Shown piece by piece: positions 53,420-62,500 of a stretch of 64,000 nt of DNA. A program made the position numbers and the translations under genes. Position 1 is the stretch's first letter, and every line of letters begins with the position of its first letter. The stretch covers positions 372,001-436,000 of the forward strand of contig NZ_CP149787.1 in assembly GCF_037914945.1 (NCBI RefSeq). The letters are read 5' to 3'. This DNA is from Haloterrigena sp. KLK7 (GTDB lineage Archaea; Halobacteriota; Halobacteria; Halobacteriales; Natrialbaceae). The notes under the pieces are model-generated. The model did no database searches. It was not told where the DNA came from and worked only from the letters and a program-made list of their open reading frames with translations.

Positions 53420-56341
53420 ATGAGCAACGAGGTCGAGCGAAACGACCGGCGACGCGCTTCGGACCGACGGACGGGACTCGAGGCGTCGGAACGGAGTACT
53501 GTGTTTCGCGACCCGGTCGAGCCGACCGACGATCACGACCACTCGGGCGACCACCTCGCGCTCCTCTACGAGAGTCGGCGCGAGCAGTTCGACGCCGTGA
53601 TTCCGTTCGTCCGGGAGGGGCTCGAGGCCGGCGAGCGGTGTCTGTATCTCGCCGACGAGACCGGCCGGGACGAGATTCTCGAGGCGCTTCGCGACGCCGG
53701 CGTCGACGTCGACGAGGCGCTCGAAAGCGGTGCGCTGGTGATTCACGACACCGAAGACGCCTATCTCCGGGACGGCTCGTTGGATCTCGAGGGATCGCTG
53801 GAGCTGCTCGAGACGTTCGCCGAGGAGTCGACGGTCGACTTCGAGGGAGCTCGGGTGACCGCCGAGGAGACGTGGCTGTTGCGGGCGTCCGAAGCGGCCG
53901 ACGAGTTCATGGCGCTGGAAGCGCGGGTGAACGAGCGCCTTCGCGGCGAGAACTGCGCCGTGCTCTGTCAGTACGACCGGAAGCGGTTCCCCGCGCCCGT
54001 TCTGGAAGACGTCATCAAGACGCATCCACGGCTCGTCTCGGACGGGGCGATTTCTGAGAACTTCTACTACACGCCCCCCGAGACGTTCTTCGACGGCGAG
54101 GACCCGGCGGCGACGGTCGACCGGATGATACGGACGGTGAACGAGCGTGCCGACGCGAGGGCAGCAGTCCGCGAGCACAGGAACTACCTCCGCGAACTCT
54201 ACGAGACGACGGCCGACGCCGACCGCTCCTTCGAGGAACGGGTCGAACGGCTGCTGGAACTGGGCTGTGAGCGGTTCGACCTCAGAGGCGGCGCGCTGGC
54301 CCACCTCCCGACCTGGGACGACAACTTCCGGGCGGAAGTGACGGTCGGCCCCGACATGGGCGACCTCGAGGGCGAGTTGCCCATCCAGCCCACCGAGGGG
54401 AACTTCTGCCGGCAGGCGATGGCCTGGGCCGAGCCGACCGCCGTCCCCGACGTCGTCGACGCCGGCTGGGACGACGATCCCGTCTTCGAGGAGTTCGGCT
54501 TCGCGACCTACTTCGGCATTCAGGTTACCGCCGGCACCGAACCCTACGGCACGTTCTGGTTCTACGATACGGAGCCACGAGATCGGCCGTTCACCGAGGC
54601 CGAGCGGACGTTCCTCGAGTTGATGGGCCAGTGGATCAGCACCGAACTCGAGCGCCGACGGCGCGAGGCGTTCCTGCGAACGAGCTACCAGATCACGTCG
54701 GACCCCGACCTCACCTTCGCGTCGAAGATCGAACGGCTGCTCGAGCACGGCCGGGAGTGGTTCGGCTGCGACGTCGGCTACTTCACCGCCATCGACGCCG
54801 AGACCGATCGCTTCGAGATCGTCGAAGCCGTCGGCTCGCACGACCGGATTCGGACGGGCGGCGGCGGCTCGCTGTCGGGAACGTACTGCAAGAAGGTCGT
54901 CGAGGCGGGCGAGTCGATCAGCGTCGCCGACGCCGCCGACGCGGGCTGGGAGGGCGATCCCGCCTACGACACGTACGGGCTCGACGCCTTCCTCGGGACG
55001 ACGCTGGAGGTCGACGGCGAACGATTCGGAACGCTGTGTTTCGGCTCGGAGACGCCCCGAGAGGGTTCGTTCACCGAGACGGAGTACACGTTCATCGACC
55101 TGATCAGCCAGTGGGTCAGCACCGAACTCGAGCGCCGGCGGGACGAGCGGACCCAGCGCGAACTGTACGAGATCACCGCCGATCCGGACCGGTCGTTCGA
55201 CGAGCAGCTCGAGGCGGTCCTGGAGCTCGGCTGTGAGCGGTTCGACATGGAACTGGGCGGTATCGCGACGGTGGATCCGGAGACCGATCGGTTCGAGGTC
55301 GAGACGACGAACGGCGACCACGAGTACCTCACGCCGGGCGAGCCGTATCCCCTCTCGGAGACGTACTGCCGGGCGCCAGTAGACGAGGAGGGGACCTGTA
55401 CGATCACCGATCCCGTCGAACGGGGATACGACGGCAAACTGTGCTACGAGCGCTTCGGCGTCCGGGCGTATCTCGGCACCCACCTCGAGATCGAGGGCAG
55501 CCCCGATCGGACCTTCTGGTTCGTCTCGACCGAGCCCCGCGAGGAGTTCTCGGAGGCCGAACGCACGCTCCATCACCTGATGGGCCAGTGGGTGAAGTAC
55601 GAACTCGACCGCCAGCAGTACGAACGGGACTTAGAGGAGACGGTCGAACGACTCCAGCAGTCGAACGATCGGCTCAAGCAGTTCGCCTACGCCGCCAGCC
55701 ACGACCTGCAAGAGCCCCTGCGGATGGTCTCGAGCTACCTGCAACTGCTCGAGAACCGATACAGAGACGACCTCGACACCGAGGCCCGGGAGTTCATCGA
55801 CTTCGCGGTCGACGGCGCCGATCGGATGCGCGAGATGATCGACGATCTGCTGGCGTTCTCCCGGGTCGAACACGCCGACGGCGAGTTCGAGCCGGTCGAC
55901 TGTACCGAGGTGCTGGATCGCGTTCAGGACGACCTACAGGTACGGATCGATGAGAACGACGCCGAGATCCTCGTCGACTCGCTACCCACGGTCAGCGCCG
56001 ACGTCGAACAGCTCGAGCAGCTGTTCAGCAACCTCGTCTCGAACGGGATCAAGTACAACGAGAGCGCGGTTCCGCGCGTCGAGGTGACCGCCGCAGATCG
56101 GGACGATCGCTGGGAGTTCGCGGTCGCCGACAACGGGATCGGCATCGAGTCGGAGAAGACCGACCGCATCTTCGAGGTGTTCAAGCGCCTCCACCACGAC
56201 GACGAGTATCCGGGCACCGGGATCGGCCTCTCGCTGTGCCAGGAGATCGCCGAGAACCACGGCGGCGAGATCCGGGTCGAGTCCGAACGCGGCGCGGGGT
56301 CGACGTTCTACATCACGCTCCCGAAGCGGGACGCCCGGTGA
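53420..56341 (+). CDS. Orphan cytoplasmic histidine kinase, MEDS-GAF-GAF-GAF-HisKA-HATPase
   Basis: The 973-residue kinase begins with a MEDS sensor (about 45-205, HLALLYESRREQFDAVIPFV). It continues with three tandem GAF domains (about 255-410, 420-570, 580-730) that share CERFD/EWFGCD and GQW/SQW blocks. HisKA follows, with His761 in YAASHDLQEP, then HATPase motifs: N-box 871-880, DNGIGIE near 904-910 and GTGIGLSLC near 932-940. No membrane helix is visible, so it senses cytoplasmic signals, probably redox or small ligands. No response regulator gene lies adjacent. Confidence 0.92.
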   Translation: MSNEVERNDRRRASDRRTGLEASERSTVFRDPVEPTDDHDHSGDHLALLYESRREQFDAVIPFVREGLEAGERCLYLADETGRDEILEALRDAGVDVDEALESGALVIHDTEDAYLRDGSLDLEGSLELLETFAEESTVDFEGARVTAEETWLLRASEAADEFMALEARVNERLRGENCAVLCQYDRKRFPAPVLEDVIKTHPRLVSDGAISENFYYTPPETFFDGEDPAATVDRMIRTVNERADARAAVREHRNYLRELYETTADADRSFEERVERLLELGCERFDLRGGALAHLPTWDDNFRAEVTVGPDMGDLEGELPIQPTEGNFCRQAMAWAEPTAVPDVVDAGWDDDPVFEEFGFATYFGIQVTAGTEPYGTFWFYDTEPRDRPFTEAERTFLELMGQWISTELERRRREAFLRTSYQITSDPDLTFASKIERLLEHGREWFGCDVGYFTAIDAETDRFEIVEAVGSHDRIRTGGGGSLSGTYCKKVVEAGESISVADAADAGWEGDPAYDTYGLDAFLGTTLEVDGERFGTLCFGSETPREGSFTETEYTFIDLISQWVSTELERRRDERTQRELYEITADPDRSFDEQLEAVLELGCERFDMELGGIATVDPETDRFEVETTNGDHEYLTPGEPYPLSETYCRAPVDEEGTCTITDPVERGYDGKLCYERFGVRAYLGTHLEIEGSPDRTFWFVSTEPREEFSEAERTLHHLMGQWVKYELDRQQYERDLEETVERLQQSNDRLKQFAYAASHDLQEPLRMVSSYLQLLENRYRDDLDTEAREFIDFAVDGADRMREMIDDLLAFSRVEHADGEFEPVDCTEVLDRVQDDLQVRIDENDAEILVDSLPTVSADVEQLEQLFSNLVSNGIKYNESAVPRVEVTAADRDDRWEFAVADNGIGIESEKTDRIFEVFKRLHHDDEYPGTGIGLSLCQEIAENHGGEIRVESERGAGSTFYITLPKRDAR

Positions 56342-56437
56342 ATCGAGACGGACGCGACCGCGACCCCGAGTCCCGAACGCCGCTCGACTCGAGTTCGGGA
56401 CGCGGTCTTCGGCGGACTCGAGGCACCGTCGGTCAGT

Positions 56438-57415
56438 TCAGGTCCAGCGGTCCAGTCCCGTCTGCGAGACGCTCTCCTCGATGCGCTCGAAGCCGCGCTC
56501 GACCTCGCTCTCGGTGACCGCCCACTCCTCGCAGACGTACTCCCGGGCGGCCTCGAGGTCGGGGTCGAGGTCCGTGTCGAACTCGTACTCGTCGGTCACG
56601 TCGGGGTCGCGGAACAGCTGCCGAACGCGGTCGCCGTACTCGATGTGTGCGCCCCGATCCTCGAGGACGCTCCAGAGATCGCCGTGCTCGGTGATCGCCG
56701 AGATCGCCGTCTTCGGGCCGATCCCGGAGACGCCCTCGTTGAAGTCCGTCCCGATGAGGATCGCCGCGTCGATCAACTGCTCCAGGGTGAGGTCGTGGTG
56801 GGCGAGCGTGGCCTCGAGGTCCATCAGCTCCGGATCGCCCTTGCTCGTCAGCTGGCGCAGCGTCCGGGGCGAGCCGAAGAGGAGGGCGTCGTAGTCCTCC
56901 GAGCCGACGTAGTCGGCGTCGCCGCGACGGACCATGTGGGCCGCCTGGGCCTCGCCCTCCGCCGGCGCCTCGACGACCGGGACGTCGAGCAGTCGGAGGA
57001 GTTCGCGGCTGGTCTCCTGTATCGTCGGCGTCAGCCGCTGGGTCCGGGACTCGAGTTGCGCGATGGCGACCTCGTCGCCCTCCTCGCGGGCGACCTCGAG
57101 TTGCTCCTCGTAGGTTCGGCGCTGGTCGCGGCGGGACTCGATCTCGTCGTCCTTGAGCTCGGAGGGGCCGCCGTCGAAGACCATCACCGGCGTGATGTCG
57201 TTCTCGAAGAACTTGGGGAGACCCTGCACGATGCCGACGAGGTTAGCGACCTCGGTGCCGTCGGCCGTGGTGTATTTCGAGCTATCGGTCCACTTGACCG
57301 TCGTCGTCAGGTAGCGGTAGAGCCAGTTGTGCGCGTCGACGGCGACGACGCCCTCGATGTCCGAGAAGGGGATCTCCTCGATGACGGCGATGTCCCGCAG
57401 TGCAGCGTTTCCCAT
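56438..57415 (-). CDS. fen: Flap endonuclease FEN1
   Basis: The 325-residue protein matches archaeal FEN1: [15 protein letters not shown] at the N-terminus, [25 protein letters not shown] and [11 protein letters not shown] with the catalytic acids, and the helix-hairpin-helix [15 protein letters not shown]. It removes 5' flaps during Okazaki-fragment processing and repair. The C-terminus, SQTGLDRWT, is a weak version of the PCNA-interacting box. Confidence 0.93.
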   Translation of the reverse strand: MGNAALRDIAVIEEIPFSDIEGVVAVDAHNWLYRYLTTTVKWTDSSKYTTADGTEVANLVGIVQGLPKFFENDITPVMVFDGGPSELKDDEIESRRDQRRTYEEQLEVAREEGDEVAIAQLESRTQRLTPTIQETSRELLRLLDVPVVEAPAEGEAQAAHMVRRGDADYVGSEDYDALLFGSPRTLRQLTSKGDPELMDLEATLAHHDLTLEQLIDAAILIGTDFNEGVSGIGPKTAISAITEHGDLWSVLEDRGAHIEYGDRVRQLFRDPDVTDEYEFDTDLDPDLEAAREYVCEEWAVTESEVERGFERIEESVSQTGLDRWT

Positions 57416-57870
57416 TACCGCTTCCTTGGGCGGACTGGGATTTGTATCATTGGCTTCCGAGCGGATCGCTCCGCGCTCGTCCGACTACTCGCGAACCGAT
57501 CAGTACCGACCGAGAACAGCGACTCGAGACTGCGAAACCGGCGTGCGGTGGTGCGCGCTGTCGATCGGGTTCGAGGAACGCGAGGGACGAACAGCGTGAG
57601 CGCCTCGAGGGTGAATAGCGCGGACCTTCGGTCCCCGAACCGTGAGAACGGGCGGGGAACGCCCGTGAGAAGACGGTGAACGAAGTGAGCCGTGAACGAA
57701 AGCGAGGATCGATCGATACCGTCGTGCGAGCGAATCGATTGGGGAGGACGCGGCAGCTCCTTCTTGCCACGGTCACAGAACGTTTCGAGTCGAATCCGGT
57801 CCCAGCAGTTCTGATCCCGATACGCGTGTCTCCATTCGAAATTGCGCTATCGGGACCTCACTACCGTGCA

Positions 57871-57994
57871 ACGGGGATTGCCACACCCTCCCCAGCCGAT
57901 TTCTGATCGCGGGCCGTCGGCCCGCGAGCATGGTTCGCGGAACCTTCGGTTCCGCGCTAACGCTCACTCGCAGGCTCGTTCGCTCATCCCTCGC
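57871..57994. repeat. Dispersed intergenic element, copy B
   Basis: Its first 31 bases match copy A (47937-47967) at 29 positions, and it ends in the same CTCATCCCTCGC. The middle differs from copy A and carries two hairpins. Together with copy A this suggests a small non-autonomous repeat family in this genome. Confidence 0.5.
57908..57956. repeat. Two adjacent perfect hairpins
   Basis: CGCGGGCCG/CGGCCCGCG (57908-57926) has 9-bp arms with a 1-nt spacer, and CGCGGAACC/GGTTCCGCG (57936-57956) has 9-bp arms with a 3-nt loop. They are too perfect and close for chance. They may form RNA or cruciform structures inside the dispersed element. Confidence 0.7.
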
Positions 57995-58066
57995 GATTCG
58001 TGCTGCGTCTCGCTCACGCTCGCCGCAGCCCCGCGCGCCGAGAGTGAAAGTGAGGCGTTCCGTTCT

Positions 58067-58627
58067 CTAGTCGCGCGACTCGAGGCCCGGCGGTTCGCTT
58101 TCTTCTCGAGACGCGAGGAACTCCTCCTCTTCGTCGGAGAGGTCGCGCTCGCGGAACTCCTCGAGACCGGCCTGGTAGCGCTCTCGCGCGTCCGGTTCGC
58201 CGCCGGGATCGGCCGCGTCGTCGACGGGCGACGGGTGCTCGAGGACCAGTTCGGCGATGCCGGTCGTCTCCGCGGTGTAGGCGAAGCCGGACCGGTAGAG
58301 GGCCTCGTAGGCGAAGGGGTTGTTGACGGCGATCCGGAGGCGCTCGTAGCCCCGCTCGAGCGCGCGGTCGCGGACGCGAGCGAGCAGTTCGGGACCGATC
58401 CCCTCGCCGCGCCGGTCGCGGGCGACGGTGACGTAGCGCAACCAGAGCGTCGACTCGTCGGTGCGGTCCTCGTTGAACGCGACGGCGGCGACGAGTTCGC
58501 CGTCGTCAGTTCGGGCCACCGCCTTCCCGGTGTTGGTCATGACGAACTTACCGGCGTAGCTGAACCGCTCGTGATCGAGTCGGAGCTTGGGTCCGTCGGA
58601 CGGCCAGCCCAGGAGGTCGTACTCCAC
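58067..58627 (-). CDS. GNAT-family acetyltransferase with acidic C-terminal extension
   Basis: The 186-residue protein contains the acetyl-CoA loop VARDRRGEGIGPELLARVR and NNPFAYEALYRSGFAY, both GNAT motifs. The last ~45 residues are Glu/Asp-rich. It starts with a GTG at 58627. A TATA-like CCCTTAGT about 28 nt upstream supports that choice. The acceptor is unknown. Confidence 0.83.
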   Translation of the reverse strand: MEYDLLGWPSDGPKLRLDHERFSYAGKFVMTNTGKAVARTDDGELVAAVAFNEDRTDESTLWLRYVTVARDRRGEGIGPELLARVRDRALERGYERLRIAVNNPFAYEALYRSGFAYTAETTGIAELVLEHPSPVDDAADPGGEPDARERYQAGLEEFRERDLSDEEEEFLASREESEPPGLESRD

Positions 58628-58827
58628 GCCCGCCAGTTCGAACGCCAGCCACTAAGGGTTCGTCGACTGCGTACCGACGTTCGCTCCGTCCACACGACGG
58701 TTCCGCCGCTCGCGTCCGCTCCGCAATCGGCAGTGCCCCGTCTCGACCATCGTCCCCTGACAGTGGCTATTACCGACACAAACAGGGGAAAGAGCTAACA
58801 CGGCAATCACGAGTAACATCTACGAGC

Positions 58828-59193
58828 ATGGATCGCGAACAGTCGTCGGCCGATCCGACCGTGAACCCGGGCCTGCTCGACGACGCCTTTCTGGCGCTTC
58901 GCGAGCGGGATCGCCGGCTCGTCCTCTACTTCCTGCTCGAGCACGAGACGGCGTCGCTGTCGGAGCTCGCCGACGTGGTCACCGCCTGGAACCACGCCAC
59001 CGACGGACGGGTCATCGAGCCGCGGTGTCGGAACCAGCGGTATCTGCGACTCAAGCAGCTCCACGTCCCGCACCTGGTCGACGCCGACATCGTGATCCAC
59101 GACGAGGAAACCGATCGGGTCTCGCTCGAGTCCTGCCCCGAACCGATCCGGGAACTGGCCGCGCGAGCCTGCGCGGCGGAGACCGGCCCGTGA
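58828..59193 (+). CDS. DUF7344-like winged-helix protein
   Basis: The 121-residue protein has LALRERDRRLVLYFLLEHET, LSELADVVTAWN, and RYLRLKQLHVPHLVDADIVI, matching the small winged-helix family also seen at 39041-39394. It precedes the DICT protein by 58 bp on the same strand, suggesting a sensor-regulator pair. Confidence 0.72.
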   Translation: MDREQSSADPTVNPGLLDDAFLALRERDRRLVLYFLLEHETASLSELADVVTAWNHATDGRVIEPRCRNQRYLRLKQLHVPHLVDADIVIHDEETDRVSLESCPEPIRELAARACAAETGP

Positions 59194-59251
59194 GCGGGCG
59201 ACGCCGGGACGGTGCCTCGAGACCGCCGACGCTACCGTTCGAACGCCACCA

Positions 59252-60049
59252 ATGACGCTCTCGGACTACTTCGACCGACTCGAGGCGCCCACGCGGACGG
59301 TTACCGTCTACGCGCCCCCGCCGCGACCCGCGATCGTCGACCGAATCGAGACGGAGACGGGGGTCGACGCCGTCGACTACCGACCGCTTCCGGCCGCGGC
59401 GGCGGCCGATCAGGGGTTTCTCGTCGTCCGCGAGAGCGAGCAGCGATACGCGAGTCGCGAGGACGAACGGGGAGTGACCGCTGGAAATCGACACGCGAGC
59501 CGCGAAACCGGCGATTTCGTCGCCGCGATCGGACTCGAGGCCGCCCGCGAGTTCCTCGAGCCGCCGATCGTCGCCCCCTGGGACGAGACGGACGCCGACG
59601 CCGCCTATCGCCGCGTGATCGAGGTCTTCGAGGCGACGGTCTGGCGCGCGCTCGACCGGCGACAGTTGCTCGCGATCAGCCGCGAGATCGAGGCCCGCGC
59701 CTGGCGCGTCGGCGGCGGCACCCTCCGGGTCAGCTTTCAGCGAGCGGCCGCGCTCGAGGCGATGGCGCCCGTGTACGTCCGCCTCGCCGGGGAGTCGGCG
59801 CTGGACGTCCACGTCTACATCGCCGACGACTGGGAGCGACCGGCGATCCCCGGCGTGACGATTCACGCCGACGCCGGACCGGAGATCGGCGAGTTCTGGG
59901 CGATCACCTTCGACGGGGACGGTGACGAACTCCGGACCAGCGGCCTGGTGGCGCGAGAGCGAGCGGACGGGACCTTCGAGGGCTACTGGACCGACGACGC
60001 GGCGCTCGTCGCGGAACTGGAGGAAGCGCTTCGAGACAGCGTCGACTGA
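59252..60049 (+). CDS. DICT-type sensory domain protein
   Basis: The 265-residue protein starts MTLSDYFDRLEAPTRTVTVY and contains the DICT-like core (ALDRRQLLAISREIEARAWR, and APVYVRLAGESALDVHVYIA). DICT domains are associated with light- or redox-sensing proteins. No output domain is fused, so partnership with the adjacent winged-helix protein is plausible. The assignment is by pattern only. Confidence 0.7.
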   Translation: MTLSDYFDRLEAPTRTVTVYAPPPRPAIVDRIETETGVDAVDYRPLPAAAAADQGFLVVRESEQRYASREDERGVTAGNRHASRETGDFVAAIGLEAAREFLEPPIVAPWDETDADAAYRRVIEVFEATVWRALDRRQLLAISREIEARAWRVGGGTLRVSFQRAAALEAMAPVYVRLAGESALDVHVYIADDWERPAIPGVTIHADAGPEIGEFWAITFDGDGDELRTSGLVARERADGTFEGYWTDDAALVAELEEALRDSVD

Positions 60050-60096
60050 CGGCTCGATCGTCGCTGGACGACTCGAGGCGATTCCGAGTGGACGGG

Positions 60097-60582
60097 CTAG
60101 AACCGATTCCGCCACCGCTGGGTCCGCAACACCTCGTCTTTCATCGCCGAGCAGAGCTGTTTCGCTCGCTCCTCGTCGAACTCGTCGGTCAGGTCCGCGG
60201 TACACGCCTCCCAGGAACCGCCGATCGACGACCAGTACTCGAGGACGCTGTCCCGATCCCAGCCCGCCGGCAGGTCGTCCAGCCCGGTGACGTCCTCGTC
60301 GACGACGTCGGTCAGCGCGTCGCCGTCGGTCGGTTCGGTGGCGTCGGCGTCCTCGAGGGCGCTGGCTTGCAGGCTCGAAGCGCGGTAGACGGCCGAGCCG
60401 ACCGCCTCGAGGCCGACGACGTACGCCGGACGGTCGTCGCTGGCCTCGACGGTCGCGTAGTCGTCCTCGTCGCCGTTCTGTGGGAACTCGAAGTCGTCCG
60501 TGAGTACTGCCGCGACGACGCCGCGCCCGTCGGGCGTCGCCACCTCGTCGCCCTCGGCGTATCTGGTCGCGGACTCGCTCAT
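60097..60582 (-). CDS. Hypothetical protein
   Basis: The 161-residue protein has an N-terminal small beta-barrel-like segment (YAEGDEVATPDGRGVVAAVL), a middle with YVVGLEAVGSAVYRASSL, and a conserved-looking C-terminus with GWDRDSVLEYWSSIGGSWEA, then DEVLRTQRWRNRF. The Trp-rich end resembles a short helical domain. The family is not recognised. It borders the AT-rich island. Confidence 0.6.
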   Translation of the reverse strand: MSESATRYAEGDEVATPDGRGVVAAVLTDDFEFPQNGDEDDYATVEASDDRPAYVVGLEAVGSAVYRASSLQASALEDADATEPTDGDALTDVVDEDVTGLDDLPAGWDRDSVLEYWSSIGGSWEACTADLTDEFDEERAKQLCSAMKDEVLRTQRWRNRF

Positions 60583-61209
60583 ATCCGTCGCTCGAGCCGT
60601 CAGTCAGGTAGGAGCAGTGCACGAATTCGCAAGGCGCGTCTCGCGCATCGGTTCATTTCATCTCGAACTATCGACCTGAGTGTACTGAATCAATTTTTAT
60701 ACAAATAATAGTCATTCATTACGTTGGGGATTTGCCCTCCTTTAGCGATAAGAATCATTTTCGAACCGACAGTAGGGACGCTCTCTCTGTTGACTATTGA
60801 TAGTTTATAATAAACAGGCTTAGCGAAGAATTTCCAGTATTAGTTTCACCCCATACCAGGTCATATTTATAACTAATAATTCCAATTCGAGATATTTTGG
60901 CAGCAAGAGCACGGATATTTCCTGTCAAAAGTAGCGATGAGAACTCTCGATAATGTTGCCGAAACGAGGGGAAATTCTTCTATATCGGCAGTGAAACTGA
61001 ATCTAAATCGATAAACAGAGCTATCGGCCGCTCTAATCTCAGGGTTCAATCGAAACTACTTGCCGGATTCAAATAGATCTCCGGTGACGGTAATAACCGG
61101 GCAACACGCCACAAAGGGAAATTGCAACTCCCTCGTGATGAGCAACAGCACCGTCATACGAGGGATGTTCCCTACTATAGCCTCTGTTGCCTGACACGGT
61201 GATTGAACA
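60583..61209. other. AT-rich, gene-free stretch (foreign island)
   Basis: From about 60660 the composition drops sharply, with runs such as TTTTTATAC and TATTTATAACTAATAATTCC, in contrast with the GC-rich flanks. No open frame with protein-like composition was found. The stretch lies directly upstream of the Lys/His/Asp repeat protein and on the same side as the tRNA-Gly scar, so it probably came in with a mobile element. Confidence 0.6.
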
Positions 61210-61668
61210 ATGAAACGTGCACTCTCGATTGTACTGGCAGTAGTAGTGATCGGTAGCGTGCTGTTCGCGGGCGGCGTGGTCGCACACGACTACGACAACA
61301 AACACGACAAGGACAAGCACGACAAGGAGAAGTACGACGATAAGGACAAACACGACGACAAGCACGACAAAGACAAACACGACGACAAGGACAAACACGA
61401 CGACAAAGACAAACACGACGACAAGCACGACAAAGACAAACACGACGACAAGGACAAACACGACGATAAGCACGATAAGGAGAAGTACGACGACAAGCAC
61501 GACGATAAGCACGACAAGGAGAAGTACGACGACAAGCACGACGATAAGCACAAAATCGACTTCGGGGACGACTTCCCCTTCAACGACAAAGATGTCGAAA
61601 TTGACTTCGGAGACGACTTCCCCTTCGACGACAAAGATGACGACATGCGAACTGGATCCGGCATGTGA
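61210..61668 (+). CDS. Secreted Lys/His/Asp repeat protein
   Basis: The 152-residue product has a Sec-type signal (MKRALSIVLAVVVIGSVLFA, then GGVVAH) followed by about 90 residues built from KHDDK, KDKHDD and KHDKEKYDD units. It ends with two near-copies of IDFGDDFPFNDKD. The mature region alternates basic, acidic and His residues and has almost no hydrophobic residues. High His/Asp density suggests metal or mineral binding, but no family is recognised. Lysine-rich composition and AT-rich flanks are atypical for the host, suggesting transfer. Confidence 0.75.
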   Translation: MKRALSIVLAVVVIGSVLFAGGVVAHDYDNKHDKDKHDKEKYDDKDKHDDKHDKDKHDDKDKHDDKDKHDDKHDKDKHDDKDKHDDKHDKEKYDDKHDDKHDKEKYDDKHDDKHKIDFGDDFPFNDKDVEIDFGDDFPFDDKDDDMRTGSGM

Positions 61669-61758
61669 TCCCGTCTCTAATTGACAGACTTACTCATTCG
61701 CGCCATTTTTTGATGCTCTCGTTGTCACTGGTCAGATTCATAATTATAACACGTAGTC

Positions 61759-61958
61759 CTACTTCCAGCGGTGAAATCGGTCGATATGGTAGGTGACGTT
61801 TCGAACGGTCTGCTCTGCGTAGCCTTCACGCTTCTTTGGATTCTTCCCGACAGTCTCGAGCCACTGGATAAGCCGCGCTTGTATTCGCAGTAATCAGTTA
61901 GCTTTCGATCCGTACGCACGTTTGCTGTCGGCTCGGTCACGACCGGAATGTCCGTCAC
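61759..61958 (-). pseudogene. Remnant of a tyrosine integrase (N-terminal core-binding domain)
   Basis: From a GTG at 61958 preceded by GGAGGG, the minus strand reads VTDIPVVTEPTANVRTDRKL, then TDYCEYKRG, and continues in a frame shifted by one base near 61872-61874 as LIQWLETVGKNPKKREGYAE followed by QTVRNVTYHIDRFHRWK, ending in TAG. This matches the SAM-like core-binding N-terminus of haloarchaeal tyrosine recombinases. The catalytic R-H-R-Y domain is absent. It lies beside a tRNA-Gly whose 3' end is duplicated, the expected place for an integrase. Confidence 0.72.
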
Positions 61959-62108
61959 AGCTGCCCTCCGGGAATGAGCTTGGCAGGTTCTCGAAATCGC
62001 TATACACCGTCGGAATCGGTGTGGGGAACCCACGGACTGAGCGTTCGGACGCATGTCTGTTTCATCCGTGAGTCAGCCGAAAAGTGCTGTCCGCGGCGAA
62101 GTCGCGGG

Positions 62109-62133
62109 ATGCGCGGACCGGGATTTGAACCCG
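62109..62133 (-). repeat. Duplicated 3' end of tRNA-Gly (attachment-site scar)
   Basis: Twenty-five bases are identical to 62230-62254, which cover the 3' acceptor strand, discriminator and T-arm of the tRNA-Gly gene 121 bp away. Such duplications mark integration by tyrosine recombinases. The integrase remnant lies on the far side of this copy. Confidence 0.8.
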
Positions 62134-62201
62134 ACTGCGAGACGGTCGCTCACTACGTTCGCGCTGCGACTCGCGTGCTTCAAATCCCTCTTCCGATTTC
62201 T

Positions 62202-62231
62202 GCCGCTCGCGGTCTTGCTCGCAGCAGAAAT
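62202..62231. repeat. 30-nt motif shared with the tRNA-Gln region
   Basis: This segment matches 16269-16298 at 24 of 30 positions (core CGCTCGCGG, then TTGCTCGC). Both copies are on the 3' side of tRNA genes with duplicated ends, which suggests related insertion events. Confidence 0.5.
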
Positions 62232-62301
62232 GCGCGGACCGGGATTTGAACCCGGGCCATGAGCTTGGAAGGCTCAGGTCCTACCACTAGACCATCCGCG
62301 C
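62231..62301 (-). tRNA. tRNA-Gly (anticodon TCC)
   Basis: The minus strand folds into a 71-nt cloverleaf. The acceptor GCGCGGA pairs with TCCGCGC with discriminator A, the anticodon stem TGAGC/GCTCA closes loop CTTCCAA with TCC at 34-36, and the T-arm is CGGG-TTCAAAT-CCCG. CCA is not encoded. Confidence 0.96.
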
Positions 62302-62500
62302 GCAGTCTCCCATTCCGGCGCCTCGTTTATGACTCTTCCTTTTTCCTCGTCTCGTGGTGGTGACTGGCAGGCCACCGAACGAGGGCCTACTCGCTCGAGC
62401 GATCGAGAACTCGGACAGCGCAGGTCTAAAAGGAGGACCGACAGTGAAAACGAAATCGAGGGAATCGAGGGAGCAGTCGGAAGCGTGGGGACGAAGCGGA

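Larger units (their letters stand above)
57416..58066. other. Long gene-free region with a dispersed element and twin hairpins
   Basis: About 650 bp with no convincing gene. The distal third contains copy B of the dispersed element (about 57871-57994) with two back-to-back hairpins inside it. The first 400 bp have ordinary GC and only arginine-rich shadow frames. Confidence 0.55.

Noticed and set aside
53255-55576. Minus-strand open frame of 773 codons opposite the histidine kinase
   Set aside because: No protein-like motifs. The plus strand carries complete MEDS, GAF, HisKA and HATPase motifs.
61290-61664. Minus-strand Ser/Leu/Cys repeat frame opposite the Lys/His/Asp repeat protein
   Set aside because: It is the complement of the coding repeat. 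Only the plus strand has a signal peptide and a sensible start.
61725-62054. Intact 109-residue minus-strand gene
   Set aside because: Only part of it resembles an integrase N-terminus. The similarity switches frame, so it is scored as a pseudogene.
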